In this document: positions 25,680 through 34,892 of the stretch, in pieces
Position numbering within the stretch: the stretch's first letter is position 1
Layout: every line of letters begins with the position of its first letter
Source: Nocardiopsis ansamitocini
GTDB taxonomy: Bacteria; Actinomycetota; Actinomycetes; Streptosporangiales; Streptosporangiaceae
Assembly: GCF_030268225.1 (NCBI RefSeq)
Contig: NZ_BSQG01000001.1
Span: 1 to 64,000 of the forward strand
Reading direction: 5' to 3'
DNA: 64,000 nt
The notes under the pieces: generated by a model
The model's input: only the letters and a program-made list of their open reading frames with translations
Told to the model about the DNA's origin: nothing
Database searches by the model: none
Translations under genes and position numbers: made by a program

Positions 25680-26663
25680 TCAGTCGCGCAGCAACGCCGC
25701 CTCCGTCTCCGGGGCCAGCCCGACGGCGGGCCGATCGGGACGCCGGGGTGCGTGCCCTCCCAGTCCCTTGAGCCATGCCCAGGTGTCGGTGACCGTCTCC
25801 GCCACGGGGCGGCAACGCAGGCCCGCCGCGACCGCCTTGGTGACGTCCCCCCGGTGCAAGGCGTCGTAGAGATCTCCCTCGGGCAGCCAGATCGGCAGGT
25901 CGGTCCAGGGCTGGACACCGGCTGCCAGGATCGTCTCGGGGGCGACCCAGTGCAACCGGGCGTCGGCGCCGGTCGCCCGGACGCACGCCTCCAGCAGTTC
26001 GCCCATCGTCGCGTGTCCCGGCTCGCTGACCAGGTTGTAGGGGCCGCCGAGCCCGCGCTCGACTGCATCGACGACCCATATCGCGAGGTCGCGGGCGTCG
26101 ATGTATTGCAGGCCCAGGTCGGCGGGACCGGGGGCCAGAACGTGGCCGCCGCGGGCGATGCGCCCCAACCACCAGGGCAGGCGGCCGACGTTCTCCCGCG
26201 GACCGAGGATCAGTCCGGCCCGCCCCAGCAGCGCCCGATCACCGAAAACGGCCAGCGCGGCCAGCTCACCACCCCGCTTGGCCCGGGCGTAGGCGACCTC
26301 TCCGTCGTCGGGATCGGCGTCGACGACAGGGCCGTCCTCGGCGAGCCCCGCACGGACGGGCTCGGCATAAACCGAGCGGCTGGAGACGTAGACGTAGCGC
26401 TCGGCCCGGTCGGCCAGCAGCCGGGTCGTATCGCGCACGGCCGAGGGGGCGCCCGTCCAGGTGTCGACGACGGCATCCCACTCGCCCCGCTCGAGGGCCC
26501 CGAGGTCGCCCTCGGAGCCGCGCTCGCCACGGAGTGCCCGGACACCCGGCGGCGGAGCGTGCCGCCCGCGGTTGAACACGGTCACCTGCCAACCACGCGC
26601 CAGCGCCTCGTCGGCGATCGCACGACCGACGAACTCCGTTCCACCCAATATCAGAAGTCGCAT
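25680..26663 (-). CDS. NAD-dependent epimerase/dehydratase family protein
   Basis: This 327-residue extended SDR protein has an N-terminal nucleotide fold MRLLILGGTEFVGRAIADEA, then YVYVSSRSVYAEP with the catalytic-type Ser, and YARAKRGGE in place of the usual YxxxK (the Tyr and the Lys three residues later are present). ATG 26663 begins the Rossmann strand directly; the upstream ATG adds only three residues. It is of the reductase type often annotated 'NAD-dependent epimerase'. Substrate unknown; no operon partner. Confidence 0.8.
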   Translation of the reverse strand: MRLLILGGTEFVGRAIADEALARGWQVTVFNRGRHAPPPGVRALRGERGSEGDLGALERGEWDAVVDTWTGAPSAVRDTTRLLADRAERYVYVSSRSVYAEPVRAGLAEDGPVVDADPDDGEVAYARAKRGGELAALAVFGDRALLGRAGLILGPRENVGRLPWWLGRIARGGHVLAPGPADLGLQYIDARDLAIWVVDAVERGLGGPYNLVSEPGHATMGELLEACVRATGADARLHWVAPETILAAGVQPWTDLPIWLPEGDLYDALHRGDVTKAVAAGLRCRPVAETVTDTWAWLKGLGGHAPRRPDRPAVGLAPETEAALLRD

Positions 26664-26978
26664 GAGGGCCACTCTGCCCCTGATCGCTCTTCCTGGGATC
26701 GATACCTGCTCTCAGCAGATCCGCCGAGAGCAGAAGCGCCCGTCCCGGCGACCACCGTTTCCGGTCCGGGCGGTGCCGTCGCGGTCCGCGGCGGCGTCTC
26801 CGCACCGCCCCGGGACGACATCACCAACAGCGACAGCGGAACGGCCGTCCCGCCCACCACCCTGACCGACGGCGACGGCGAGCACGTGGTCGTCGACGGC
26901 CAGAAGCCGCCCGCCGGCTCCACCCCGGTGGGCGGCTCGATCCCGCGCCCCGTCGCCACGGCCGAGGCCGAGCGGGGA

Positions 26979-27007
26979 GGGGCTCCCCGTAGCGGCTGGG
27001 GAGCCCC
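26979..27007. terminator. terminator-like hairpin, gene not identified
   Basis: 10-bp perfect stem GGGGCTCCCC (26979-26988) with 26998-27007 and a 9-nt loop. Confidence 0.5.
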
Positions 27008-27296
27008 AGGCCGGGCTGCTTCCTAACCGCGTGCCCGCCGGACGGCGCCCTTGCGGATCGTCGTCCGGCGCCCTGATTGGCCGCTTACCCGTACGGGCGG
27101 TAGTCATGCACCGACCGTGCGAAATCGTGGCTGTGCCGCGGCAACCGTCGTACCCGTCCGGTGCCGGATCGCAGCCCGACCGGACGCGGCGTCCGCCGAC
27201 CGCCCCACGCGGCATCGCCCGCTGCTCATATAAGCAGAAGCAAGGAAAAACTTCTCCAAGCGCCTGCATTTGCTAGCTGAAAAGAGAGAATCCATT

Positions 27297-27311
27297 GCAA
27301 ATACGATTTGC
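27297..27311. promoter_or_regulatory. candidate operator palindrome
   Basis: Perfect 6-3-6 palindrome GCAAAT-ACG-ATTTGC in an AT-rich window 75 bp before the small molybdopterin-domain-like gene. Confidence 0.35.
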
Positions 27312-27385
27312 TGGTTCCTGGGCCGGGCATCACCGCACAGCCGGGACACCGGCAGCGGCCACCCCACCAGCGGAGGACGACGGCA

Positions 27386-27871
27386 ATGGACCCTGCCCCA
27401 GGAATCGGCACCGCAGTCCACCACCCCGTTCCCGCTGCTCCGCCTCTTCGGGTCATCGGAGGCGCGGTCCCGGTCCTCCTGGGCGTCGACCACCTTCGCG
27501 CGTGGGAGCAGCGCGCGGTCGTCACCACCTACTCGTGTGCCACGAACGGTCCTCGTCGCATGCACTGCGTCGGACCGCTGCTCTACGACGTCCTCGGCTC
27601 GCACGTCTTCGCCGCGCACGCCACCCGCAAGGCCCGCGCCCACCACCTCGTCACCGTCGTGGGCCGCGATGGACACCTCGCCGTACTGAGCTGGGCGGAA
27701 ATCGATCCCGACTTCACCGGCGCCCCCGCACTACTGGCCACAGCGGTCGACCACCACCCCCTGGACGCCCTGGGGCCGCAGCTGGTGGTGCCCGCCGACG
27801 CCTGCGGGGCGCGCCACATCAGCGCCATCACCGAACTACGCGTCACGGCTGCCGCCGTAGGGCCGGGGTAA
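27386..27871 (+). CDS. small oxidoreductase molybdopterin-domain-like protein
   Basis: This 161-residue protein starts at ATG 27386 behind an AGCGGAGGA-like site. The C-terminal half, HHLVTVVGRDGHLAVLSWAE followed by a VPADACGARHISAITELRV end, resembles the sulfite-oxidase/YedY-like fold ('oxidoreductase molybdopterin-binding domain') in a minimal form. The Cys that would coordinate molybdenum is not clearly placed, so it may be a non-catalytic relative. No cofactor genes are adjacent. Moderate confidence in coding, low in function. Confidence 0.5.
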   Translation: MDPAPGIGTAVHHPVPAAPPLRVIGGAVPVLLGVDHLRAWEQRAVVTTYSCATNGPRRMHCVGPLLYDVLGSHVFAAHATRKARAHHLVTVVGRDGHLAVLSWAEIDPDFTGAPALLATAVDHHPLDALGPQLVVPADACGARHISAITELRVTAAAVGPG

Positions 27872-28039
27872 CCCCGCTCCCCCGGACCAACGCGTCCGCC
27901 GAACCGCCCGTCCTGTTTCCTTCGCGTCGTGGACGGGGCCTCCGGGCACGAGGATTTGCCGAGCAGGCAGAGTGGTCGGCGCCGCCTGCGGGTAGTCGAG
28001 GACGATTCCGGATGCCGAGGACACGCGAGGGGAACAACG

Positions 28040-28903
28040 ATGACCGCGCTGCGCGACGAACTGGGACCGCATGGGATCTGGAGCGCAGAGCTACGCTCCG
28101 AGGACGCCGCCTTGCGCGGGGAGATCCCCGAGGCGGCTGCCGAGCTGGAGGAACTCGGCTTCGGAGCCGTCTGGCTGGGCGGGAGCAGCGGTGTCGAACA
28201 CGCGGTTCCCCTCATCGAGGCCACCTCGACGCTGACCGTCGCCACCGGCATCCTCAGCATCTGGCAGTACGCGGCCACCGACACCGCCGCGCGCTTCCTG
28301 GAGCTCGACCGAGCACACCCAGGGAGGTTTCTCCTGGGCATCGGGGCCAGTCACGCCAGACTCGCCGCTCAGTACAAGCGTCCCTACTCGTCGATGGCGA
28401 CCTACCTCGACGCGCTGAAGGCCGCCGGCGTCCCGGCCGGACGAATCGTGCTGGCCGCCCTCGGCCCGAAGATGCTCGAACTCTCCCGCGACAGCGCGGG
28501 AGGCGCCCACCCGTACCTGGTCACCGTCGAGCACACCGCGAAAGCGCGCGAGCTCCTCGGTCCGGGGCCGCTCCTGGCCCCCGATCTGAAGATCGTCCTG
28601 GAGACCGACCCGGCAACCGCCCGCTCTGCCGCCCGCGACTACCTCTCGCGCTACTTGTCCCTGCCCAACTACACGAACTCGTTCCTGCGCCTGGGGTTCA
28701 CCGAGGACGACTTCGCGGGTGGCGGCAGCGACCGGCTCGTCGACGCCGTCTACGCCTGGGGCGACGACGAGAGGATCCGCAACCGGGTCGCCGATTTCCG
28801 GGCGGCGGGTGCGGACCACGTCGCCCTGCAGGTGGTCGTGCCCGGCGCCACCGGTTCCCTTCCCCGTGAGCAGTGGCGTCGACTCGCCGCCGCACTGGCC
28901 TGA
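28040..28903 (+). CDS. LLM-class F420-dependent oxidoreductase (TIGR03620-like)
   Basis: This 287-residue protein starts at ATG 28040 after GAGGGGAA. It has a luciferase-like TIM barrel: LEELGFGAVWLGGSSG, TLTVATGILSIWQYAA, HPGRFLLGIGASHARL and AGRIVLAALGPKMLELSRD. It matches the actinobacterial F420-dependent branch rather than FMN sulfonate monooxygenases. Monocistronic, between the small molybdopterin-domain-like gene and the GntR gene. Substrate unknown. Confidence 0.85.
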   Translation: MTALRDELGPHGIWSAELRSEDAALRGEIPEAAAELEELGFGAVWLGGSSGVEHAVPLIEATSTLTVATGILSIWQYAATDTAARFLELDRAHPGRFLLGIGASHARLAAQYKRPYSSMATYLDALKAAGVPAGRIVLAALGPKMLELSRDSAGGAHPYLVTVEHTAKARELLGPGPLLAPDLKIVLETDPATARSAARDYLSRYLSLPNYTNSFLRLGFTEDDFAGGGSDRLVDAVYAWGDDERIRNRVADFRAAGADHVALQVVVPGATGSLPREQWRRLAAALA

Positions 28904-29096
28904 CCTCGGGCTGTTCACGCTCCCGCGGTGCCTTGAGAGCGGTCGGACGAGACAGGGGCCCGGTCCGGTTTGCTGGGAAGGGCCGTCGTCGCGGACGAGG
29001 ACGCACCGGTTCATCTGCGTCACCTCACCGCTCGCCCACTGGGCACCGAGCACCGGGCACCGGCCCGGGGAGACCGCCCGGTCGGCTACCCGGCCC

Positions 29097-29137
29097 TTGA
29101 CAATCATGCGACATGCAGCATGCAATATATTGCATGC
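29097..29137 (+). promoter_or_regulatory. GntR promoter with 20-bp perfect palindrome
   Basis: TTGACA at 29097-29102 is followed by GCATGCAATATATTGCATGC (29118-29137), a perfect 20-bp palindrome covering the presumed -10 region and the first ATG. This is a strong candidate autorepression site for the FadR-type protein encoded immediately downstream. Confidence 0.65.
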
Positions 29138-29811
29138 CAGTTCCCCAGGGCCGAGGGCTCGCCGCCAAGTCACTCCTTCGGGAGAACGCCTATCGAATGA
29201 TCCGGGACGCGATCGTCGACGGCACGCTCGCTCCGGGCGAACGCCTCGTCGACGGCGACCTGGTGGCATGGCTGGGTGTCAGCCGCACCCCCATCCGAGA
29301 GGCGCTGGCACGCCTTGAGCAGGCCGGGCTGGTGCAGACCAAACCGGGACGCTCCACCATCGTCAGCCCGCTGGACGTGCGTGCCGCACGCAACGCCCAG
29401 TCGGTGACGGGCGCCATGCACGAACTCGCCGTGCGCGAGGCGCTCCCCCATTTGTCCGCAGCCGAACTGGACGCCATGCGCGACGCCAACTCCCGGTTCG
29501 CCGACGCGCTGCGGCGCGGCGACGTCGAGGCCGCACTCGCCGCCGACGACGATTTCCACGGCGTCACGGTCACGGCCTGCGCCAACCAGGCGGTACTCCG
29601 TGTCCTCGAGCAGTTCACCCCGGTGCTGCGACGCGTCGAGCGGCTGCGTTTCTCCTCGTTGAGCGGCCGTGGGTCGGTCGCCCAACACGAACGGATCATC
29701 GCGCTGTGCGCAGAGGGGGACGTCGAGGGTGCGGCCGCCGCAGCCCGCGCCAACTGGCAGACGCTCGTCCCGCTCTTGGACGCCGCCGCCCCCGATACGG
29801 AGCACGGCTAG
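29134..29811 (+). CDS. GntR-family regulator (FCD subfamily), probable AcdS regulator
   Basis: A 225-residue protein if started at ATG 29134; an upstream in-frame ATG at 29113 would place the operator palindrome inside the coding region. The winged helix is [20 protein letters not shown], with a C-terminal FCD domain ([37 protein letters not shown]). It lies 73 bp upstream of and co-directional with acdS, so it likely controls ACC deaminase production. This differs from the Lrp-type AcdR of proteobacteria. Confidence 0.85.
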   Translation: MPVPQGRGLAAKSLLRENAYRMIRDAIVDGTLAPGERLVDGDLVAWLGVSRTPIREALARLEQAGLVQTKPGRSTIVSPLDVRAARNAQSVTGAMHELAVREALPHLSAAELDAMRDANSRFADALRRGDVEAALAADDDFHGVTVTACANQAVLRVLEQFTPVLRRVERLRFSSLSGRGSVAQHERIIALCAEGDVEGAAAAARANWQTLVPLLDAAAPDTEHG

Positions 29812-29884
29812 GGCTGTGCCCCCACGACCTTTCCCACTATCGACCGGTCGCACCGCACCGGACGTGTCCCGCCAAGGAGGAACG

Positions 29885-30892
29885 ATGTCCCTCGACGATT
29901 TCGAGCGCTATCCGCTGCTGTTCGGCCCCAGCCCCGTACACCCCCTGGACCGCCTCAGCAACCACCTCGGCGGAGCCCGCATCTGGGCCAAGCGCGAGGA
30001 CTGCAACAGTGGACTGGCCTACGGCGGCAACAAGACCCGCAAACTGGAGTACCTCGTTCCAGACGCACTGCGCCAGGGAGCCGACACCCTGGTGAGCATC
30101 GGCGGCGTGCAGTCCAACCACACCCGCCAGGTGGCGGCGGTGGCCGCCAAACTCGGGTTGAAGGCCGTGCTGATGCAGGAGAGCTGGGTGGACTGGCCCG
30201 ACCCGGTCAACGACAAGGTCGGCAACATCCTGCTCTCCCGTATCGCGGGTGCCCGGGTCCAGCTCGTCGACGCCGGGTTCGACATCGGGGTCAGGGACAG
30301 TTGGACCCGGGCGCTGGAGGACGTGCGCGCGGCGGGCGGGACCCCCTACGCCATCCCGGCCGGGGCCTCGGACCACCCGTTGGGCGGTCTGGGCTTCGCC
30401 AACTGGGCCTATGAAGTGCAGACCCAGGAAAAGGAGCTGGGGGTCTTCTTCGACACCGTGGTGGTGTGCAGTGTCACGGGCAGCACGCACGCCGGGATGA
30501 TCGCCGGATTCGCCGGCCAGGACCGGCCCCGCCGGGTCCTGGGCATCGACGCCTCGGCCAAGCCTGCCGCGACCCGTGCCCAGGTCGCCTCGATCGCACG
30601 CGCCACCGCAGAACTCATCGGCCTGGGCCGCGACCTGCGAGAGGAGGAGATCACCCTGCTGGAGGGGTGGGCCGGCGACCTCTACGGCATCCCGGTGCAG
30701 TCCACGATCGACGCCATCCGGCTCACCGGGAGCCTGGAAGGCATGATCATCGACCCTGTCTACGAGGGCAAGTCCATGGCAGGGCTCATCGACCTCGTCG
30801 GCTCCGGCGAGATCCCCAAGGACTCCAACGTCCTCTACGCCCACCTCGGTGGCCAACCCGCCCTCAACGCCTACAGCGGCCTCTTCAGCTGA
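29885..30892 (+). CDS. acdS: 1-aminocyclopropane-1-carboxylate deaminase
   Basis: This 335-residue fold-type II PLP enzyme starts at ATG 29885 behind AAGGAGG. Diagnostic segments are [31 protein letters not shown] (PLP lysine), [43 protein letters not shown] and [14 protein letters not shown]. The Glu in VYEGKS and the Leu in AHLGG are those that separate true ACC deaminases from D-cysteine desulfhydrases, which have Thr/Ser there. It converts the plant ethylene precursor ACC to ammonia and 2-oxobutyrate, suggesting plant association or ACC use as a nitrogen source. Confidence 0.93.
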   Translation: MSLDDFERYPLLFGPSPVHPLDRLSNHLGGARIWAKREDCNSGLAYGGNKTRKLEYLVPDALRQGADTLVSIGGVQSNHTRQVAAVAAKLGLKAVLMQESWVDWPDPVNDKVGNILLSRIAGARVQLVDAGFDIGVRDSWTRALEDVRAAGGTPYAIPAGASDHPLGGLGFANWAYEVQTQEKELGVFFDTVVVCSVTGSTHAGMIAGFAGQDRPRRVLGIDASAKPAATRAQVASIARATAELIGLGRDLREEEITLLEGWAGDLYGIPVQSTIDAIRLTGSLEGMIIDPVYEGKSMAGLIDLVGSGEIPKDSNVLYAHLGGQPALNAYSGLFS

Positions 30893-30932
30893 TGCCGATC
30901 GTGACCGGGGCGACGGCGGCGAACGGCTCCGG

Positions 30933-32138
30933 TCACGGCTGTTCCCGCTTGGCGACAGCGCGTTCGGCCAAGTGCGCGCCGATGGGCAGCGCGGCCGTCG
31001 CCGCGGGGGACGGCGCGTTGAGCACGTGCATCATCCGGGCGGACTCCGCGATCTCGAAGTCGTGGACGAGCGTGCCGTCGCGGCGTACGGCCTGTGCCCG
31101 GATCCCTGCCCCGTGCGGGAGGAGGTCGTGCCGGGTGAGCGAGGGGGCGTAGGCGCGGCACTCCCGGAGGTAGCTGGTGCGCGACAGGGAATTGCGCATC
31201 TCGCGTGCACCCGCGCCGATGGCGGATCGGGCCAGGCGCCACGTTCCGGGGAAGGCCGCGACCTCCCACGTGTCGCGGAGGCTGACGGAGAACTTCGGGT
31301 ATCCCTCCCGGGCCAGCCCCAGGACGGCGTTGGGCCCCACTGTCACCTCGCCCCGGAGGGTGGGGCTCAGGTGGACCCCGAGGAAGGGAAGGGCGGGGTC
31401 GGGCACCGGGTAGACGAGGTGGCGCACGAAATCGCTCTTCCCGGCGGGGAGCCGAAAGTACTCGCCGCGGAACGGGACGATGCGGATGTCGGTGGTGACA
31501 CCGGCCATCCGGGCGAGTCGGTCGGCTTGCAGCCCTGCACACACGACAAGCGCGTCGCAGCTGTTCAGGCCCTGTTCGGCGACGATCTCCACCCGTGTTC
31601 GGCTTTCCCGGATGCCGCGCACCGCGGCGCCGAACCTCAGGTCGGCACCTGCGTCGGCGACGACCCGGGCGAGCACCTCGCTCACCTGGCGATAGTCCAC
31701 GATCGCGGTTGCGGGCACGTACAGGGCACCCGATCCTTCGATGTTGGGTTCGCGATCACGGAGCTGCGCGGCGCTGAGTGTCCGTGCTTCGATGCCGTGG
31801 AGTGCGGCGCGCTCCCCCAACCCCCTCATCCGTTCTTCTTCGACCGGGGTGGTGGCCACGAGCAGCTTGCCCCGCTGCTGCCAGGCGATGCCGTGACGGT
31901 CGCAGAACTCCTTGGTCCGGGCGGCGCCCTCCTTGCTGAAGACCGCTTTGCGGCTGCCCGGGGCGTAGTAGATACCGGAGTGGATGACTCCGCTGTTGTG
32001 GCCGCTCTGGTGGCGGGCGACTCCGTGCTCCTTGTCCAGGAGGAGCAGGTCCGCGCCGGGTCGCCTGCGCAGGATGGCGGCAGCGGTGGCCAGGCCGACG
32101 ATTCCGGCACCGATCACACAGAAGTCGTAGTGCGCCAT
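30933..32138 (-). CDS. lhgO: L-2-hydroxyglutarate oxidase family (DAO-type FAD enzyme)
   Basis: This 401-residue protein starts at ATG 32138. It has an N-terminal FAD fold DFCVIGAGIVGLATAAAIL and the LhgO hallmarks HNSGVIHSGIYYAPGS, VPATAIVDYRQVSEVLA, IVPFRGEYFRL and LGVHLSPTLRGEVTVGPNAV, ending with MHVLNAPSPAATAALPIG. It oxidises L-2-hydroxyglutarate to 2-oxoglutarate and feeds electrons to quinone at the membrane. Convergent with acdS, with no operon partner. A hairpin with arms GTGACCGG/CCGGTCAC (30901-30936) overlaps its end. Confidence 0.88.
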   Translation of the reverse strand: MAHYDFCVIGAGIVGLATAAAILRRRPGADLLLLDKEHGVARHQSGHNSGVIHSGIYYAPGSRKAVFSKEGAARTKEFCDRHGIAWQQRGKLLVATTPVEEERMRGLGERAALHGIEARTLSAAQLRDREPNIEGSGALYVPATAIVDYRQVSEVLARVVADAGADLRFGAAVRGIRESRTRVEIVAEQGLNSCDALVVCAGLQADRLARMAGVTTDIRIVPFRGEYFRLPAGKSDFVRHLVYPVPDPALPFLGVHLSPTLRGEVTVGPNAVLGLAREGYPKFSVSLRDTWEVAAFPGTWRLARSAIGAGAREMRNSLSRTSYLRECRAYAPSLTRHDLLPHGAGIRAQAVRRDGTLVHDFEIAESARMMHVLNAPSPAATAALPIGAHLAERAVAKREQP

Positions 32139-32408
32139 AGCCCACCTCGGATCGTACGGGGAGCGCCCCGGTAACGTGCCCCGCCGAGGATAACCGCCCC
32201 CGGGGCGGGTGGCCGGCGCGTCCCGCCCATCGGCTCGCCGCGACCTTCACAACCCCCTGCCGCGTCTGCCGGCAACGGGCCGACCCGCCCGAAGGGATAT
32301 GGCCGCCGGGCAAGGTCGTCGTGCCCGGTGGCGACACGAGACTTACCCCTGGCCGCGTTCCCCACTGCCCTTCCCTGGTCGATGCTGGTCAGAGGAGGAT
32401 TGACGACG

Positions 32409-33245
32409 ATGGCTGAGACGGTCCTGATCGTGATCGGCGAAAAGAAGCAGTACGCCTCGGCGGTGTCCCCGGAGCGGTTGTTCTTCGTCTACAGCGTGAC
32501 CGCACCGCCGGATGGGCTGCACCACCGGCCCGAGCGGAAAGTACTGCGGGGCAGCGGGGAACTGTACCGGCGATGGGTGACCGCGGCACGCACGTACGAG
32601 GCGGTGCTCGTCGAGGAGGAGACCCGGCTGGACAGGCTGTCGCGCCTGCGGTGGACGGATCTGCTCTCGGGCGGCAGACAACGGGTGGCCCGGGCGAGAC
32701 AGTGCTATCGGGAGCGGACGGATGCCGCTGCCGCCGCCTACCGGCCGGTGCAGGAGGAGATCGAGGAGCGGCTGGCCGCGCGCGGAGCGGAAATCGAGGC
32801 GCGGGAACGGAAACGGCGCATCGCCGCGACCGAGCGCCGGGAACGGGCGGACCGGTTCCGTTCGGTGGCCGACAAGGCCGTGTGGGGGTGGATCCTGCTC
32901 GCAAAGCGCAAGACGCCCATCGTCGTGGTGTTTCGCCACGACATCGCACCGGCCCGTGCTCTGCCCCGGGGCGACCGCAGGTCGGCGGAGCCGCTGGACG
33001 CTGCCGGGCTGGAGGAGTCGCTGCTGGGGCTGCGGACCGTCCGGATCATGATCGTCAGGTGGGAAAGCGCCGCACGTGAGGCGGTGGCCGACGAGTGCTC
33101 CGTGCCGGGCGCCTCCCCCGAGCAGTTCGGCCACTGGTGGCAGACGGTTACGGCGCAGAGCTGGCCCAATCCCGCACGTATCCCCGAACGGTCCGGACGC
33201 CGGGGCCGCCCCTCCCCTGTCGGGTGGGACGACGACTCCGGCTGA
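32409..33245 (+). CDS. hypothetical protein with charged helical middle
   Basis: This 278-residue protein starts at ATG 32409 behind GAGGAGG. The N-terminus MAETVLIVIGEKKQ is beta-like. Residues ~75-170 are rich in Arg, Glu and Ala with long predicted helix or coiled coil (RARQCYRERTDAAAAAYRPV, EERLAARGAEIEARERKRR). The C-terminal third carries VWGWILLAKRKTPIVVVFRH and SPEQFGHWWQTV. No family recognised, no signal peptide. Monocistronic between lhgO and the YeeE gene. Confidence 0.6.
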   Translation: MAETVLIVIGEKKQYASAVSPERLFFVYSVTAPPDGLHHRPERKVLRGSGELYRRWVTAARTYEAVLVEEETRLDRLSRLRWTDLLSGGRQRVARARQCYRERTDAAAAAYRPVQEEIEERLAARGAEIEARERKRRIAATERRERADRFRSVADKAVWGWILLAKRKTPIVVVFRHDIAPARALPRGDRRSAEPLDAAGLEESLLGLRTVRIMIVRWESAAREAVADECSVPGASPEQFGHWWQTVTAQSWPNPARIPERSGRRGRPSPVGWDDDSG

Positions 33246-33296
33246 CCGTGCGGGCCGCCCCGTCGAAGACCGCGGCCGTGGTGGTGTCCCGCGCCG

Positions 33297-34586
33297 TCAG
33301 CAGACGCTGTCGCCGGGCTTGGGGTTGGCCATCATGAACAGCGAGCGGGCGCGCAGCCCCACCCAGGTACCGGCGATGGCTGCGACGGCCCAGAGCCAGC
33401 CGTGCAGGCTGCCCGAGGCGATACCGGCGAGGTAGGCACCGATGTTGCAGCCTCCTGCCAGGCGTGCCCCTATCCCCATCAGGATGCCTCCGACCAGGGC
33501 AGCGGCCACGACGTTCCAGCGCAGTCCGGTGTGCAGCTTCCACGCGCCGGCGGCGGCTGCGGCGATCGCGGCGCCGATCATGATGCCGATGTTGGTGAGG
33601 CTGTTCTTGTCGGCGAGGACCGGCCCGGCCAGTTGTGCGGCCTGGTCGGGTTGCTGCCAGAACGCCCACGTCTGCGGGTGCAGGCCGATGAACTGGAGGA
33701 ACTTCGCACCCCACAGGTTGAAGGCGCTGGTGATCCCCCACGCGCCTCCGGAGACGACCAGCACGGCGCCGCCGAGTACGGCCAGCACCAGCGCGCCTGC
33801 GAGCATCGGCCAGCTCCCGCGAAGGATCCGCGCGGCGCCCGTGGTGCTGGGGACCGCGCCGACCGGCGGCGGGGTGCGCCGGTTCTGCACGATGCGGGTG
33901 CCGACGACCAGAGCGGCGAGCAGCGCGACGGTGACGGCCCATGACCCGGCCCAGCCGACGTGGTCGGAGAGCAGGAAGGGCGGCAGCGCGGGCAGGTCGG
34001 CGACCATCGGCCATCCGGCGCTGTAGATGACCGAACCGGCGATGAAGCCCGCCAGTGTCACGAGGATGGCGGACTGCCCGGAGCCGACGGCGAACAACGT
34101 CCCGGAAGCGCACGCTCCGCCCAGTTGCATACCGATGCCGAACAAGAAGGCGCCGAGGAACAGGGCGACCCCGATCGGCCCGGCCGAAGGCTGGGGATCG
34201 CTGCCGAACAGGCCGGTTCCCGTCCCGATCACCAGGGCGAAGAGTGTCGCGGTGGTGCCCAGCAGCAGGGCGTGGGCGCGAAGCCCGGTCCCGTTTCCGA
34301 CCGCGACGAACTGGCGCCAGGCCGAGGTGAACCCGAAACGGGAGTGGAAGAGCGCGAGCCCCAGTCCGGTGCCCAGCAGCAGCAGGACGGCCGGCTTGGC
34401 TCCGTGTTCCAGCCCGACGTAGGAGGCGAGCACGGCGAGTACGGCGAAAGCGACGACCAGCGGCGTCCAGCGGACCGGTTCCAGCGCCGGTGCTGCGGGG
34501 GGCGGCACGGACAGGGTGTTGTGGAAGAGCAGTCCCGCTGTGAACGATCGGCGGTCATCGGTGTCGGGCGGGGCGGATGGTGTCAT
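33297..34586 (-). CDS. YeeE/YedE-family thiosulfate/sulfur-compound transporter
   Basis: This 429-residue membrane protein is of the YeeE/YedE (TsuA-like) family, with internally repeated conserved cysteine motifs QLGGACASGTLFAVGSG and ARLAGGCNIGAYLAGIASG, and a third Cys at the very C-terminus. Such proteins move thiosulfate across the membrane by passing it between cysteines. ATG 34586 is chosen for the GGAGA 12 nt upstream. It stands at the left edge of the sulfur region and fits a sulfur-scavenging theme, although no TusA/rhodanese gene is adjacent. Confidence 0.85.
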   Translation of the reverse strand: MTPSAPPDTDDRRSFTAGLLFHNTLSVPPPAAPALEPVRWTPLVVAFAVLAVLASYVGLEHGAKPAVLLLLGTGLGLALFHSRFGFTSAWRQFVAVGNGTGLRAHALLLGTTATLFALVIGTGTGLFGSDPQPSAGPIGVALFLGAFLFGIGMQLGGACASGTLFAVGSGQSAILVTLAGFIAGSVIYSAGWPMVADLPALPPFLLSDHVGWAGSWAVTVALLAALVVGTRIVQNRRTPPPVGAVPSTTGAARILRGSWPMLAGALVLAVLGGAVLVVSGGAWGITSAFNLWGAKFLQFIGLHPQTWAFWQQPDQAAQLAGPVLADKNSLTNIGIMIGAAIAAAAAGAWKLHTGLRWNVVAAALVGGILMGIGARLAGGCNIGAYLAGIASGSLHGWLWAVAAIAGTWVGLRARSLFMMANPKPGDSVC

Positions 34587-34892
34587 CGCGACGGTCTCCA
34601 TGGCATGACGGGCAGCCCGGAACAAGGGGGTGCGGTGGGTCGGGACGGATCGTGCCCTCCCCCTGCCGAAGAAACGGCGGCTCAGCGGGGAGGGGCCGCG
34701 TCAGAGAGCGCGGCGGGAAAACCGGCGACGACACAGGCCGTCATCGGTGCTCGTGAGCGACATGGAGATCAGCACCATGCGCAAGAAGATCGTCGGACCA
34801 GACATAACGACCACAGGCTACCCCTTGGGTGCGATGCGTGGACAAGGCGGGGACGGCCTGCGGTGGCCCGTCGCCGTCGGATGCCTCTCGGA

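Larger units (their letters stand above)
26664..27385. other. intergenic stretch with orphan hairpin and palindrome
   Basis: About 720 bp without a recognised gene. It contains a strong terminator-like hairpin (26979-27007) with no identifiable gene in front of it, and a GCAAAT-ACG-ATTTGC palindrome at 27297-27311 in an AT-rich segment before the small gene at 27386. A plus-strand frame of about 100 codons leading into the hairpin is Pro/Asp/Gly-rich and unrecognised. Confidence 0.45.
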
